Assembly: GCA_050084515.1 (NCBI GenBank)
Contig: CM114272.1
Span: 58,652,001 to 58,716,000 of the forward strand
DNA from: Blasia pusilla
Lineage: Eukaryota > Marchantiophyta > Marchantiopsida > Blasiales
Direction of reading: 5' to 3'
DNA length: 64,000 nt
A program made the translations under genes and the position numbers. Shown piece by piece: positions 22,115 to 32,314 of the stretch; the stretch's first letter is position 1, and every line of letters starts with the position of its first letter. A model generated the notes under the pieces. That model worked only from the letters and a program-made list of their open reading frames with translations, did no database searches and had not been told where the DNA came from.

Positions 22115-22125
22115 ATAGGCACCCT

Positions 22126-22178
22126 CAAATGTTGGAAGAAACCCTTCCATGACATGGAAGGGTTTCTTCCAACATTTG
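22126..22178. repeat. Perfect 26-bp inverted repeat with a 1-base spacer
   Basis: The left arm CAAATGTTGGAAGAAACCCT.. (22,126-22,151) is followed by one A, and then by its exact reverse complement (22,153-22,178). It lies 7 bp outside the copia target duplication. Transcribed, it would fold into a very stable hairpin. Confidence 0.95.
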
Positions 22179-23339
22179 GAGGAATTTCCTATGGATGATT
22201 CTCATGAGTTTCAATTTTCACATGTTATAGAGATCGATGCCTAGAGGAAATATCGAGCTTGAGGGTATGTGTCCACTAGTTTTTTTTAGGCGTATGATGG
22301 AGTAGAGACTCGTGAGAGAAACTAGACCCACATCATATAAGCATAAGGACTAGATGGAGATGATGTGATCGATGTGTGCGTGGTAGCAAAGATCTCTATT
22401 CGTAGAGAAGCCTCCCAATTTCAATCCTAAAATGGAGTTCTTTCTACCTAGGCGAACGGACCAAAAATTAAGTTGAAGAGTTTACAGGGTTTTCAACATA
22501 TGTTGGGTGAGAGTCTATAGGAGGCATTCGCATGCATACGACAATTGATTATTGCCACTCATGGAGTTATAGAGACACAAGCAATTAAGTATTGATATAA
22601 GGATCTTTATCGAGAGTTGTGGAGGAGAGTTCAAGATCTGATGTTGCTACACACGATGAAACCCACATTAAAGATGGTCTTCAAGTTGTTTGAGTGGATT
22701 GAGCTCAACATGAGTGAGGAGCATATTGTAACCACATAAATCTCATAAGACTCGATGGAAGTTAATAGCCCCATAGGTGCTCCAATATGCATCAATGCCA
22801 CGAGATTGAATAAGTGTGTTCAAGAGAGCAGAGCGAACATGATGAGCCCTTGAGACAATGACCTATATATACGTACGTTGGTTAGCAAGGACTAAGTTTG
22901 GTCTATTGGACATGCGGTTGATCTCATGGACATACGGATTGCGCCATCATGGTGGAGGACATAGAGCGCCTTATATGGCTTCAGAGCCACCTCAAATGGC
23001 ACTTGCATATATAATCACAATGTGATCATTCATCATTGTCATTGATATGGTCACAAGGGAATAAGTATTCATTGAGAGATACATTTAGAGGTAGATAGTA
23101 GACCGAGTAGATGAAGGTTGAGAAGTAAATGGTCGTGGTGGTTGAGCTCCATCATTTGTGAGAGGGGATGGAGGAGGTGCACCCAATGTAACGCTCCTCA
23201 CCTACATCGATCACTTGGAGTAGAGATCCTCTTTGGTAAATGATTGTTGAAATGTATGGACTCCATGATGGAGTATGATTTATTCTTTGATAAGTGTATG
23301 GATGGTGATATCATATTGATATACCAAAACCACAAAATT
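22179..23339. other. No gene recognised
   Basis: Moderately AT-rich sequence without long open frames or a recognised protein. Short phrases resemble other repeat remnants in the window, but I could not define an element. Confidence 0.4.
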
Positions 23340-23850
23340 ATCCCCTCAATTGGTATTTGGGTCCCCTAACTCCAAATAGCACATATTACATCAACTTAGC
23401 ATAATCTACTATCCTATACACATATGGGAATTATCCACCAACATGGTTGAATGCCTTGCATATCCTCATAAAAATACATCTCAAGCTTGCTCATATCATT
23501 GCCAAACTTGGATCAAACTCACCGCATGTATGGCAAAATGAGACTTGTTGTGCAATCTCATATGTCTCAATATAAAGCTACTCATGCACCCATATATCAA
23601 TATGCTTCATTGCAACCAACCCAATGCCAATCCCTCCGAAAAGATCTAACACTCTCACACCCTCCTCTGGACACTGCCACACAAGAAATGTGATTTCCAA
23701 GAGTGTTAAATCTCCGCTCCAAGAGCACAATCATCACATGATTTTTCTTGCTTTGGAATAAAGGAACGAGCCCATTTCTACCTCACGAGCTCGTATGCAC
23801 TACTTTGCAAGTCAATGCTCATACCCCACAAGGATGAAAAGCTCTTTGAA
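23340..23850 (-). repeat. Old gypsy-family remnant, including a repeat shared with 45,150-45,510
   Basis: The part at 23,340-23,520 resembles 40,735-41,005 (both contain TAACTCCAAATA or TAGCTCCAAATA and ATACATCTCAAGCTTG), which is the PHD-like region of the minus-strand gypsy copy. The part at 23,510-23,850 resembles 45,150-45,510 in the same orientation (shared CACCCTCCTCT-GACA-TGCCA, CTCACGAGCT and CAAGTCAATGCTC). Any coding is too decayed to read. Confidence 0.6.
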
Positions 23851-24669
23851 TTGCTGACATAGTGTATGTACCATGGGGATCTAGAGAAGCCTACTATGGC
23901 ACATCTTTCTATGAGACAATCTGGTACCGGGATGTCCTTTGCATGGGCATTCCCCTCCAAAAAATCTCCTAGCCAACTAACACTACCCAGACCTTGAATC
24001 TAGCGAATGTGATCATTATGTTATTTTGTGGATCACTACCACTACACTCTGCAAATCGCATGGGGAATTAGCTCACCTAATCACCACCTTGATTGACAAA
24101 TAATTGTCTCTTCCTAAAAATTAAGGATGAGTCTAAGGGGGGTATAACAACATAATCCCTACTAACACATTATATGACTCTATTGGTGCCGTAATTGTCC
24201 GATTGTGCAACATTTCATTATTTGAAGCATCCTTTGGCTGGAGTCTAACAAGTAACTCTTGTCAAGTAATAAACTATTTGGGTGACACACCCCAAGTGGA
24301 GTTCTTATCTTGAAGGGCCAATATCTTGTATCCATAACCTCAATACTAAAAATGCTTTAAACTTCCCTAACATCAAGGGTTGCACTCTCAAATCAAGTAG
24401 GAAACTCTATGGATAGTACATTGTACCTATTGGAGTAACCAAGCAGAACATCCTACTCCGAATATCCAACAATACAAACTCGATATCACCATGGTTCGCT
24501 TTATCATGGTTCTAGTTGGCGTGTTTGCCAACTTAATATCCAAAACTTGCCATGAATCAATGGGAGACATCTTGAGCACATGCTTTGAGGGTAAGTAAAT
24601 CAGCTGCTCAATAACTAATTTTGTAAGAGATGTACCAAACTCTCCATGTCATACTATTATCTAGTGTAC
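23851..24669. other. No gene recognised
   Basis: AT-rich sequence with no family resemblance seen. Confidence 0.4.
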
Positions 24670-24909
24670 AGATTGCAAGAGATAGAGCCCACACTTATGG
24701 CTCATGGTAGAAGGCTAGGTAGGGGCGCGCGAGGCAATAAGGGGGGAGAGAGTTGAGATGGCAGGAGAAAGAAACGAGAAAGTGCGGATCACGGAGACAA
24801 GTAAGAGGAATGAGAAAGAAGGGGAAGGTGGGACCCACATGGATAAGCCCTTCCATAGGACAGACATGGAAATGTCCACAAATAAATAATTTGTTCATAT
24901 GCAACCTTG
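24670..24909 (+). mobile_element. hAT-type MITE, copy 3 (5' truncated)
   Basis: It begins inside the family sequence (ATTGCAAGAGATAGAGCCCAC) and runs to the standard end CATATGCAACCTTG. The signature GAAAGTGCGGATCACGGAG is present. The left terminal repeat is missing. Confidence 0.8.
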
Positions 24910-26059
24910 CTTGAGAAGTGGCATATGACGACAAGTGTGTCTACACTTGTTGACAATACTTCTTCAACATTATAGGGAACAAGCATCAATTTTTGAAGGT
25001 TGTAGAGAAGTTCATAAGGCAAGCATGGAGCCAAGACTATATTTTAGAGAGAGGCATCTCTAGGTACCAAGTGCCATAAGAGTATAGATGTTAACACTTT
25101 TATACATCATATCAATACTATGGAAGTATCTCGAGGAGGGTGTATACTAGATTTATTTGGAAGGATTCATGTTACTTTGGCTGCAATGTTACAACAAGGT
25201 GTATCAATTCAAAAATACTTACATATCAAGAGAGATGAGTTTAGAAGGTCATTCTTATTACACCATGTGGCAAAGTGCGTTATCGTGACTTACTACCGAT
25301 CGATGTCGATCATTAATGAATATCATCATCTTCACCTCCACAATATTTATGTAAATGTGTCAAAATATATATAGAAATTAAAAAAAAACTATTCTTGAGA
25401 AGCCTACATATATATAATTAAAATTGAATCCTATTAATAAAAGTTGCTCCTTCATGTGGATGTTACTATGGTGTGACATTTGTTCCATCACGAAGCTAGT
25501 GGCTTCAAAATAAATCCTCATATGAAAATTGGGGTGGATAGGTAGGTTAAAGGAGCTAGGAAGTAAATTATCATTTTCCAAAATCATATGCCAAAGGGCA
25601 TGGAGGACTTTCTTGTAAATAAGAAGATTTTTTTTCTTGAAACAAAGAGGTACAATCATATAAGTGGGGGATTTCCAAGAAGAAGAAGAATAAGAAGATG
25701 GGACACATTAACAATTATGGGAGAAGTGGAGTTTAAAATGAAAGACGATATGCATAAAAGCATCAAAGTAAGAAGGAATGACTTATTCTATTTAAAAACA
25801 AAGAGATGGAAGATTGAGAGAAGATAAAATGGATAGGATTTAAAAACATAATGAAAACAACAAAATAAGAAGGATAAGAGTAGGAGTCTTTTGAATGACT
25901 TCAATCAAGATTTTCTCATTTGTGATTTACAAGGGGTTTTGTGAGGCATGAAAAAATATTGAAGTACGGAAGGTGAGAGTAATGTGAGTTTCTTTCAAAC
26001 AAGGGGACCCTTTCTAAAAATATGTTATGGATAGTAAGAAGTAAAAATTGAAAAAAATA
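24910..26059. other. No gene recognised
   Basis: AT-rich sequence with no recognised protein or repeat end. It runs up to the TGTCACGAC start of an LTR-like repeat. Confidence 0.4.
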
Positions 26060-26575
26060 TGTCACGACTTTTTAGGATAGATTGGAGAGATCTAGTAGAG
26101 CGCCTTCAGAGATACTGGAGGACAACCTCAAGAGGTCGAGGATGACTTTTTGAAGCCACGTGTAACATGCAAGAGCAGGTTTCCCCTTCGTTTCAGCTCA
26201 TTTGGAGCCATATAGAGAAACTTACTATCTTGGATAAGTTTCTATGTTTGGCAGAGTTTACTTTCCACTTTGGGATGTAGCCCTTCACCCGCTATAGCAG
26301 GTCAAGAGTCAAGGAGGTGACCTACAAGCATAGGTCACCAAGTAGAGAGCCTGGGAGAAGGAAGGGGGTATACCTCCAAGAGAGAGAGCCTATTCTCTAT
26401 TTGTTGAACCTCTTGGCACGAGGCGGCAGAGCTATGGTCCCTTGCCTTTTGAGCATAACCCAAGCCTCTCATTAGGAGAGTGGGTTTGGTTTGACATTGA
26501 GAGAGACATGTGAGAGTGCACACATTTCAGAGCTATGGTGTTGAGAGAGATTGGATCTACTTGATTTACAAAGAG
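26060..26575 (+). repeat. LTR-like repeat B, copy 1
   Basis: It aligns over about 500 bp with 31,685-32,190. Shared words include TTTTTAGGATAGAT, GAGGCGG (from GCACGAGGCGGCAGAGC or GCATGAGGCGGCGGAGT) and TTGACATTGAGAGAGACAT. The start TGTCACGAC and the CTTTTTAGGATAG context resemble LTR family A. The true right end may be further on, up to about 27,250. Confidence 0.7.
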
Positions 26576-28869
26576 AGAATGCTGAGTGAGAGAGCTTCAT
26601 GGGGGAGCTCACTGGTTTTGCAAGTTGGGGATTGTATTCCCTGTTTTGCAGTTTATGGGAGTGCTCACCGGAGCAAGAGCCGCTCACTTTTGATGTTTCC
26701 TTTGCTGGTTTTTCATGTGAAAGAGTGGCGCGCGGAAGCACGGCCCAATTTCTGATATGGATTGAGTATGGGGACGGGTTGCCCAGTGCCGGTGCTCAAG
26801 GAGCACCGTGTAGCTTGCTGAGTCTGTGAGGAGAAAGCGACATTGGGCTGCACAACAGTCCCTGTCAATTTTTGGTGGAAAATTAAATGGAGAAACTGAT
26901 TTGACGAGGTCGTACATTGGGAAGTGGTGTATGCTGCTAAAGAAATAGTGCATAATTTGGAGATTGGAGCACGGAGTTATGATCCTTTTTGTTGGGCTGC
27001 CATAGCCACCGTTCCAAGGTGTGAGTGAAAATTTGCAATTTTTGGGTAGAAATTCTTTCTTGAGTAGGAAAAAAATCAGTTTAATTGGTGTATAGGAGAA
27101 GTGAATTCAACTGTTTGGAGGTAGGATGAGTAGATCCCATTTTTGCGGGATATTGATCCTCAATCTTAGGAGGGATTTGTGGTAAGGCATTCAATTTGCA
27201 GACATGTAAGGAGGGGGGCTGTCAAGTAAGGAAAGATAGTGGAGATCCAATTTTCTCAGAGGGTTATTCTAATGAAAAAATAAACAAATGAAAAATTGAA
27301 AAATTGGCGGGGGACAATGTCTGTCCTACCAGTCCTAGCCGACTATTCCGGAGACGCGCAAACCGGCTATGCACTTGCTATCGCCGTTGTATGTTATGTG
27401 GTCCGTCAATGCTTTAGGGCCACTACTCAGTTTTCAGACCTCCTAGTGCCGAAAAAATATTGAGCCGCCGTGCAGCCGTGCGCTGCTTCGTCCGACCTTG
27501 CGTTAATGCCGCCCGTAGAGTCGGGCATCTGAATCTTTGTCCCAGACCACCGCGGCTGTCTGTGTTTGTAGTCGTTCGTTTGTCCCTTGAAAATACGTTG
27601 AGCACTTCTTAACTCTATACAAAATCTTTCTAGGAGAGCCAACTCTGCAGCATTCTACTTCTCATGCTTATATGTCTTGAGATTGACAATCCGCTCTCTC
27701 CAGGTTAAAACCTTGTTGGGCACAAAATTTAGTCAACCTATCAACCTCCGCGGCATCCACTTCCGAGTCAAATGCCTTTGCCACTCTATTGGACAATCTC
27801 TATAATTCCAAGGTGTAGTCATGTCAACCATCCATTCCCCTCGAAATGTAGGATTATCTGTTGTTTAAAGAAAGATGGAAAAACCAGTCTAACCATGCCT
27901 CTCTGACGTCCATGTTGAAATCATTACTCAGAGTTGCTCTTTGCCTCTGGGCATCGACGTTGGACTCATTTCGGTTCTCTCCCGCTCTCGATGATCCAGT
28001 CCACTAGACATTTCCCTTGGATGAAGAAGATAATAATTATATCTTTAAAAATACAAGGGAAAAATATATATAGGTTGAGATAAGAAAACACCAAAAAGAG
28101 AATGACGTGAGATGCTAAAATAATGGCTCAGAATGTACGAGCGCGTGAATGATGGAAGTTTAGGGTTGGGCTCTCAAACGGAATAGGTAGATATGGGCAT
28201 GTTTAGACAAGGTTCCTTTATCACCTCCAAATCCTCGATGTGCTAAGGAAAACCAATGAAACAAGTCAAAACACTCGGGTGTATGAATCGGAAATCTAAA
28301 CAAATCATAGTTTGTGAGTGTGAGTGTGAAACAAGAGATTTCTACACTCACAAACACTCACATAATGTGGAGTCAATTGGAGTTTATTTCAGACGCAACA
28401 AGGAGCAAATATCCAAGTTGGTCCCAAATAAAATGCAAGTACTCCCAAAAGGCACCCACGGGATTTTTCCAAAATTTCTAGTAACCTTGAAAGCCCTTAG
28501 CTATCAAGGCACCATAAAAATTTGGAGCCAAACCCAATTTATCACTAAAAAACTAGATAAATAGGAGAAATTATTGTTAATTAGGTAATTTACTCCTCAA
28601 ACCCCCTCCATATATACATTTTTGGGGCCCTTTGTGGGCCCATTTCTTTTGGGTTTTACCCAAAAGGGGAAAAGGGGGAATGGAGGGGGAAGGGGAGGGG
28701 AGGGGGTTGGGGCCAAGTTTGAACTTGGTCCCAGCCACTCCTAGGATATCACACATCCGTGCGGGGTTCATGAGACGCGGGCTCCACATGGGCGTCATGC
28801 GGGCACCACATGGGCACTGATGATTGGGCGGTTGACGGCGGGCTACGGAGATACTAACGGTGGGCTACG
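26576..28869 (-). other. Unclear region; decayed coding possible on the minus strand at about 27,420-28,020
   Basis: Reading the minus strand from about 28,020 gives several protein-like phrases (ESGRNESNVDAQRQRATLSN, DYTLELYRLSNRVAKAFDSE, ALLERFCIELRSAQRIFKGQ) separated by stops. I do not recognise a family; a retroelement gag is possible. The rest of the interval is non-coding to my eye, with a G-rich run (GGGGGAAGGGGAGGGGAGGG) near 28,685. Confidence 0.3.
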
Positions 28870-29290
28870 TTCGATTGCGAAGCCACTAACCTTGCTGACC
28901 AAGATGGATTAGGATTGGCACTGTAGGGATGAGCAGGAGAGAGCATTTCAGTTGCTCAAGGATATATTGACGTCCGCGCCCATATTGAGGAGACCGATCA
29001 GGGGGCGTCCTTTCCAGTTGCATACCGATTGGAGCCGTGCTCACTCAACATGACGATGATGGTAGGAAGTTTGTTCTAGGCTGTTGCATATTTCACGTGT
29101 TATCTATTCGGAAACCCCTTTACCATCATTATTGATCATCAACCACTTTAGTGGTTGATGGAGTCCGACAAGCTTACACGGAAGCTTGCAAGGTGGGCTC
29201 TTTTGTTGCAGGAGTATGACTTCAATGTGGTACAAAGACTTGGGACGCTCGACCAGGATGCATATGGTTTGAGCCTTAACCTATGCCCGA
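28870..29290 (+). pseudogene. Ty3/gypsy reverse transcriptase end and RNase H
   Basis: The plus strand reads AKPLTLLTKMD, then RAFQLLKDILTSAPILRRPI and GRPFQLHTDWS, the RT-RNase H junction of gypsy Pol. It continues PFTIIIDHQPL, WLMESDKLTRKLARWALLLQ and EYDFNVVQRLGTLDQDAYGL. There are several stops in between (for example around 29,050 and after DHQPL). Confidence 0.88.
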
Positions 29291-29425
29291 GTCAGCGAGA
29301 TGCTACTAGAGATGCGACTGCCCGAGTCAGAGATGCGACTAGCGGAGAGGGCTGTGCAGACGGTGAAGAGAGGATTACGCAAGTATGGCTTGCAGAGAGT
29401 TCACCTAGGAGATTGGGAGCTTTAG

Positions 29426-29860
29426 TTGCCGTGGTTGGCGATGGGATACAGATTCAGCAGGCATGCATCCTTAGCGTCTTTCTCACCGTACTTGATGCTT
29501 TATGGCCGAGAGCCAGATTTATCCACGGCCATTCGTCGAGATGTGGGTGAGGTATTGAACCTTGATGATCCTCATGTATGGATACGAGCATTTTCTCAAA
29601 GGGCTAAGTTGTTTCGGACACTGATGCCCATGGTGTTTGAGAACTTGGCGATTGCGTAGTATCGAGATACGTTGAGGTATGCGACTATTCGGAGAGGTGG
29701 TTATCGACCTACTATCTGGAGGTTTCATCAGGGAGACTATGTCTACTTGTAGCAGATAGTACCTACGACGTTGGATGTGACATCAAGGCGCACCATCTTA
29801 AGAGTGTGTGAGATTTTCCATCTGGTGTTCTCTTATTGGAGGGACGTTGTCGTACAATAA
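29426..29860 (+). pseudogene. Ty3/gypsy integrase C-terminal part
   Basis: The reading WLAMGYRFSRHASLASFSPY, LMLYGREPDLSTAIRRDV, then VFENLAIAQYRDTLRYATIR and GYRPTIWRFHQGDYVYL fits the end of a gypsy integrase. RNase H ends only about 130 bp upstream, so the zinc-binding domain and the catalytic core with its three acidic residues are deleted. Stops follow AIA and VYL. Confidence 0.85.
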
Positions 29861-30608
29861 AAATGACCCACTATGTAAACTCCTCTATCATTAAGTGTTA
29901 GAGAGATTTTTATAAGTACTTAAAAAATAAACCTAAGAAAATGAAATTCCCATGTTTAAACCTCTTTAGAATGACTCATTTGGGCGGGCCCAACTTTAGG
30001 AAAAGAGATAATAAATAAAAGATGGGATTAGAAAAAGTAAAGTAGTGGGGTCGGTGCTTTAATAAAACAAAAGCAAAAGTAGTCTTGGTTGGTGGCTAGG
30101 GTTGGTGGGGTAGTTTGGAAGATATGAAAGGAGTAAAAGAGGATATTTTGGAAGATATAAGAGGCAATCTACTTGTCTCAAAACATGATTGGCTAAGCCT
30201 TGAGAGGAAGCCATGTGGCACAAGATAAGATTAGCCCTATTTCGTACTCTTGTGGATCCCTTGTGAGTATATAAAAAGGAGGGACCTTCAAGGGTTCATC
30301 ACCTTCTACTTCACATCTTGAGTCTCTCGTGTCACTCTTGAGTGTATGGTTTTGGGATTGCTTGTTGTTCCAATGAGAGTGGATTACTCATCTTGGGAGA
30401 GTAACTTGACCTTAGTCTATTCTTCGAGAGGTTTCTAGAGTGTGGTATGTGTGGAGATGAGAGACTTGTCACCTTAGACGAGTTTAGTCATACTAGAAAT
30501 AGAGGATGGTGTGGCTTGTTATTTTCCCTATGAGAGTGGATTACCCCTCTTGGGAGAGCAACTCCGCCAAATTCCATTCTAGAGGAGAGTAGAGGATGTT
30601 TGTCAAGT
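29861..30608 (+). promoter_or_regulatory. Leader between pol and the extra ORF, with a TATA box and a duplicated segment
   Basis: A TATATAAAAA box lies at 30,268-30,277 behind GGATCCCTTGTGAG. The same arrangement (GGATCCCTTATGGG then TATATAAAA) is found on the minus strand at about 42,356-42,380 in the other gypsy copy. Downstream, a segment containing GAGAGTGGATTAC occurs twice, about 158 bp apart (near 30,377 and 30,535); a matching duplication with a 167-bp period is in the minus copy. It could be a second internal promoter or the remains of an LTR. Confidence 0.55.
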
Positions 30609-31030
30609 ATGGACAAGGGTGGAGCACAAGTTGTGCCGGATTTTTCTTTTCTTAATCCGTACCACATCAAGATTCTCTTTATAGATAGTCACTTGTTCAC
30701 TCGCTATCTAATTTATCACTTTGGGGACGCGTTCATGAACCAAGTCATGCAATCTCCAACTCCGGTGATTCTTCCTATAGTCACGTACGGAAGAATATGG
30801 GATTGCACTTTGTATGTCCTTATAGAGTTATCCATGGACGTCAATAGGCCTGCTTGAGTAGGGTTTAACACTAGTTGTGTTATTTTCCTTGTGTACAATT
30901 GTAAAGTAGTTTACATGGACTTCATAGTTAGGAATTTCAGGGTTCCATGTTATGAAGAAGTGATCGCCTCGGCACTATCTTTCGTGATTCCTGTCGTGAG
31001 AGAATGGAGGGTTTACATAATAATCTTGTA
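30609..31030 (+). pseudogene. Unrecognised ORF between pol and PHD segment (gypsy copy 1)
   Basis: The reading begins MDKGGAQVVPDFSFLNPYHI and contains AFMNQVMQSPTPV and SCVIFLVYNCKVVYMDFIV. It is interrupted by a TGA at 30,855 but stays in one frame to about 31,030. The other copy (41,496-41,930, minus) has QVVLNFPFLNPYHVKVLLID, TNQVMQSPTP and TCVIFLVYKCKVIYKDFIF, so the protein was a real gene of the element. I do not recognise the family. Its position, downstream of integrase, is where retroviral-like elements may carry an additional gene. Confidence 0.6.
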
Positions 31031-31062
31031 CTAAAAAAGGATAAATTCTTATAGAGTTCGAC

Positions 31063-31383
31063 TTGCATCAACCACGTCTGCTGCAGTTAGAAGGTCTGCC
31101 CTTACTCGAAGAAAGGCTCTCGACACGAAAACGCGATGGTATGGTTTGGAAGGACCATGTGCGTAATTGTGCGTCATGTCATCTTCCGAACATTGATGGT
31201 ATAGTTGATTTGATCTTATCAATAGTTTCTTCAAGCTTGCGGTGTATGTTGTGTGGTTCCGCCCGTGGTGTAGCCACTATGCTAATCCGTGATGGATGTT
31301 CGAGAGGATGGCATATGGCATGCTTGACGCCACCTCTCACTAGGGTTCCTCAGGGACGATGGATGTATCCTACATATACATAG
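31063..31383 (+). pseudogene. PHD-finger-like segment (gypsy copy 1)
   Basis: After KRDGMVWKDHVRNCASCHLP the frame reads LRCMLCGSARGVATMLIRDG and CSRGWHMACLTPPLTRVPQG. The spacing C-x2-C, then C..H..C, the GWH and the LTPPL turn are those of a PHD finger, a fold that usually reads histone tails. The third ligand is Arg (MLIRDGC) and the final pair, which should be Cys, reads YPTY, so this copy could not bind both zinc ions. A second, more decayed copy is at 40,867-41,124 on the other strand. Confidence 0.7.
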
Positions 31384-31570
31384 AGTAGGTAGTTCTACAT
31401 TCCGACTTGTGTATGTGACATGGATGACAAGAAGGCGACTAACGATGGGGCCACATGAGCACACGGCCTTCTTGCTCTTAGCGTCCGAGAGATATATATG
31501 TCATGGTAGGTAGGGATAGAGGGCTATGTGGAGTTAGAAGGACCTAACCACCAGCTAAGGGGGCGATAGG

Positions 31571-31683
31571 AGATATTTTTGTACTTCTTTGGATGTCATG
31601 AGTAAGCATGGGATCGTGTGTGTTTGTGTGTATATTTTTTGACAACGATATATATTGTGTAGCAATGTGTATACGCACGACAG
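31571..31683 (+). repeat. R repeat, copy 2
   Basis: It starts AGATATTTTTGTACTTC and ends TGTGTATACGCACGAC, directly followed by the LTR start TGTTACC. A direct copy lies on the other side of this LTR (32,194-32,314). Confidence 0.75.
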
Positions 31684-31684
31684 C

Positions 31685-32190
31685 TGTTACCAAATTTTTA
31701 GGATAGATCAGAAAGATCTCGTAGAGCGCCTTCGGAGAGACTAGAGGACAGCCTCATGAGATCGAGGATGACCTACTAAGGCCACGGGTAACCTACGAGA
31801 GTAGGTTTTCCCTTCGTTTGGGCTCATTTGAAGCCATATAGAGAAACTTATTATTTTGGGCAAGTTTTTATATTTGGTAGAGTTGACTTTACACTTTGGG
31901 AAGTGGCCCTTGACCCGCTACAGCAAGTCAAAAGTTAAGGAGGTGACCTGTGAGCATAGGTTACCAAGGAGAGAGGGAAGGGGGTATACCTCCAAGAGAG
32001 AACTTGAGAGCTCATTCTCTCTTTGTTGAACCTCTTGGCATGAGGCGGCGGAGTTATGGTCCCTTGCCTTCTGAGTGTAATCCAAGGCTCATTAGGAGAG
32101 TGGGTTTGGTTTGACATTGAGAGAGACATTTGAGAGTGCACACATTTGAGAGCTATGGTGTTTAGAGAGATTGGATCTACTTGATTTATT
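31685..32190 (+). repeat. LTR-like repeat B, copy 2
   Basis: It aligns with 26,060-26,575 over about 500 bp and is then cut off at GGATCTACTTGATTTA, where the second R repeat begins. Confidence 0.75.
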
Positions 32191-32193
32191 GTA

Positions 32194-32314
32194 GATATTT
32201 TGGTACTTCTTGTCTCGTTGTTTGGATGCCATGAGTTAGCATGGGATCGTGTGTGTTTGTGTGTATGTTTGTCAAAAGCGATGTATATTTTGTAGCGATG
32301 TGTACGGGCACGAC
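32194..32314 (+). repeat. R repeat, copy 3
   Basis: It starts AGATATTTTGGTACTTC and ends TGTGTACGGGCACGAC. Together with copy 2 it brackets LTR-like repeat B as a direct repeat of about 115 bp, far too long for a target duplication. Confidence 0.75.

Larger units (their letters stand above)
16999..22119 (-). mobile_element. Complete but dead Ty1/copia retrotransposon
   Basis: Two LTRs of about 312 bp (17,004-17,315 and 21,803-22,114) flank gag, protease, integrase, reverse transcriptase and RNase H remnants read on the minus strand. The primer-binding site TGATATCAAAGC (initiator-Met tRNA type) lies directly inside the right-hand LTR, and a purine tract GAGCTTGAGGGGGAGTT lies directly inside the left-hand LTR. 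The 5-bp target duplication ATAGG is at 16,999-17,003 and 22,115-22,119. The domain order gag-PR-INT-RT-RH is that of copia. Several in-frame stops, frame changes and one inverted block show that it cannot move by itself. The LTRs differ at about 15 positions by eye (about 95% identity). Confidence 0.93.
26060..32190 (+). mobile_element. Putative degenerate Ty3/gypsy element with extra ORF-PHD module
   Basis: Proposed extent, from left LTR-like repeat B (starting TGTCACGAC at 26,060) to its second copy (31,685-32,190, starting TGTTACC). The inside holds, in order on the plus strand: RT end and RNase H (28,870-29,290), an integrase C-terminal part (29,426-29,860), a leader with a TATA box (30,268), an unknown ORF (30,609-31,030), a PHD-like segment (31,063-31,383) and the R tail directly before the 3' LTR. 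No gag was recognised on this strand, and 27,420-28,020 reads better on the other strand, so the left half may be composite. I did not find a primer-binding site or target duplication. Confidence 0.55.

Noticed and set aside
28625-28720. G-rich run that could form a G-quadruplex
   Set aside because: It is a simple purine-rich tract in a repeat remnant, with no supporting context.
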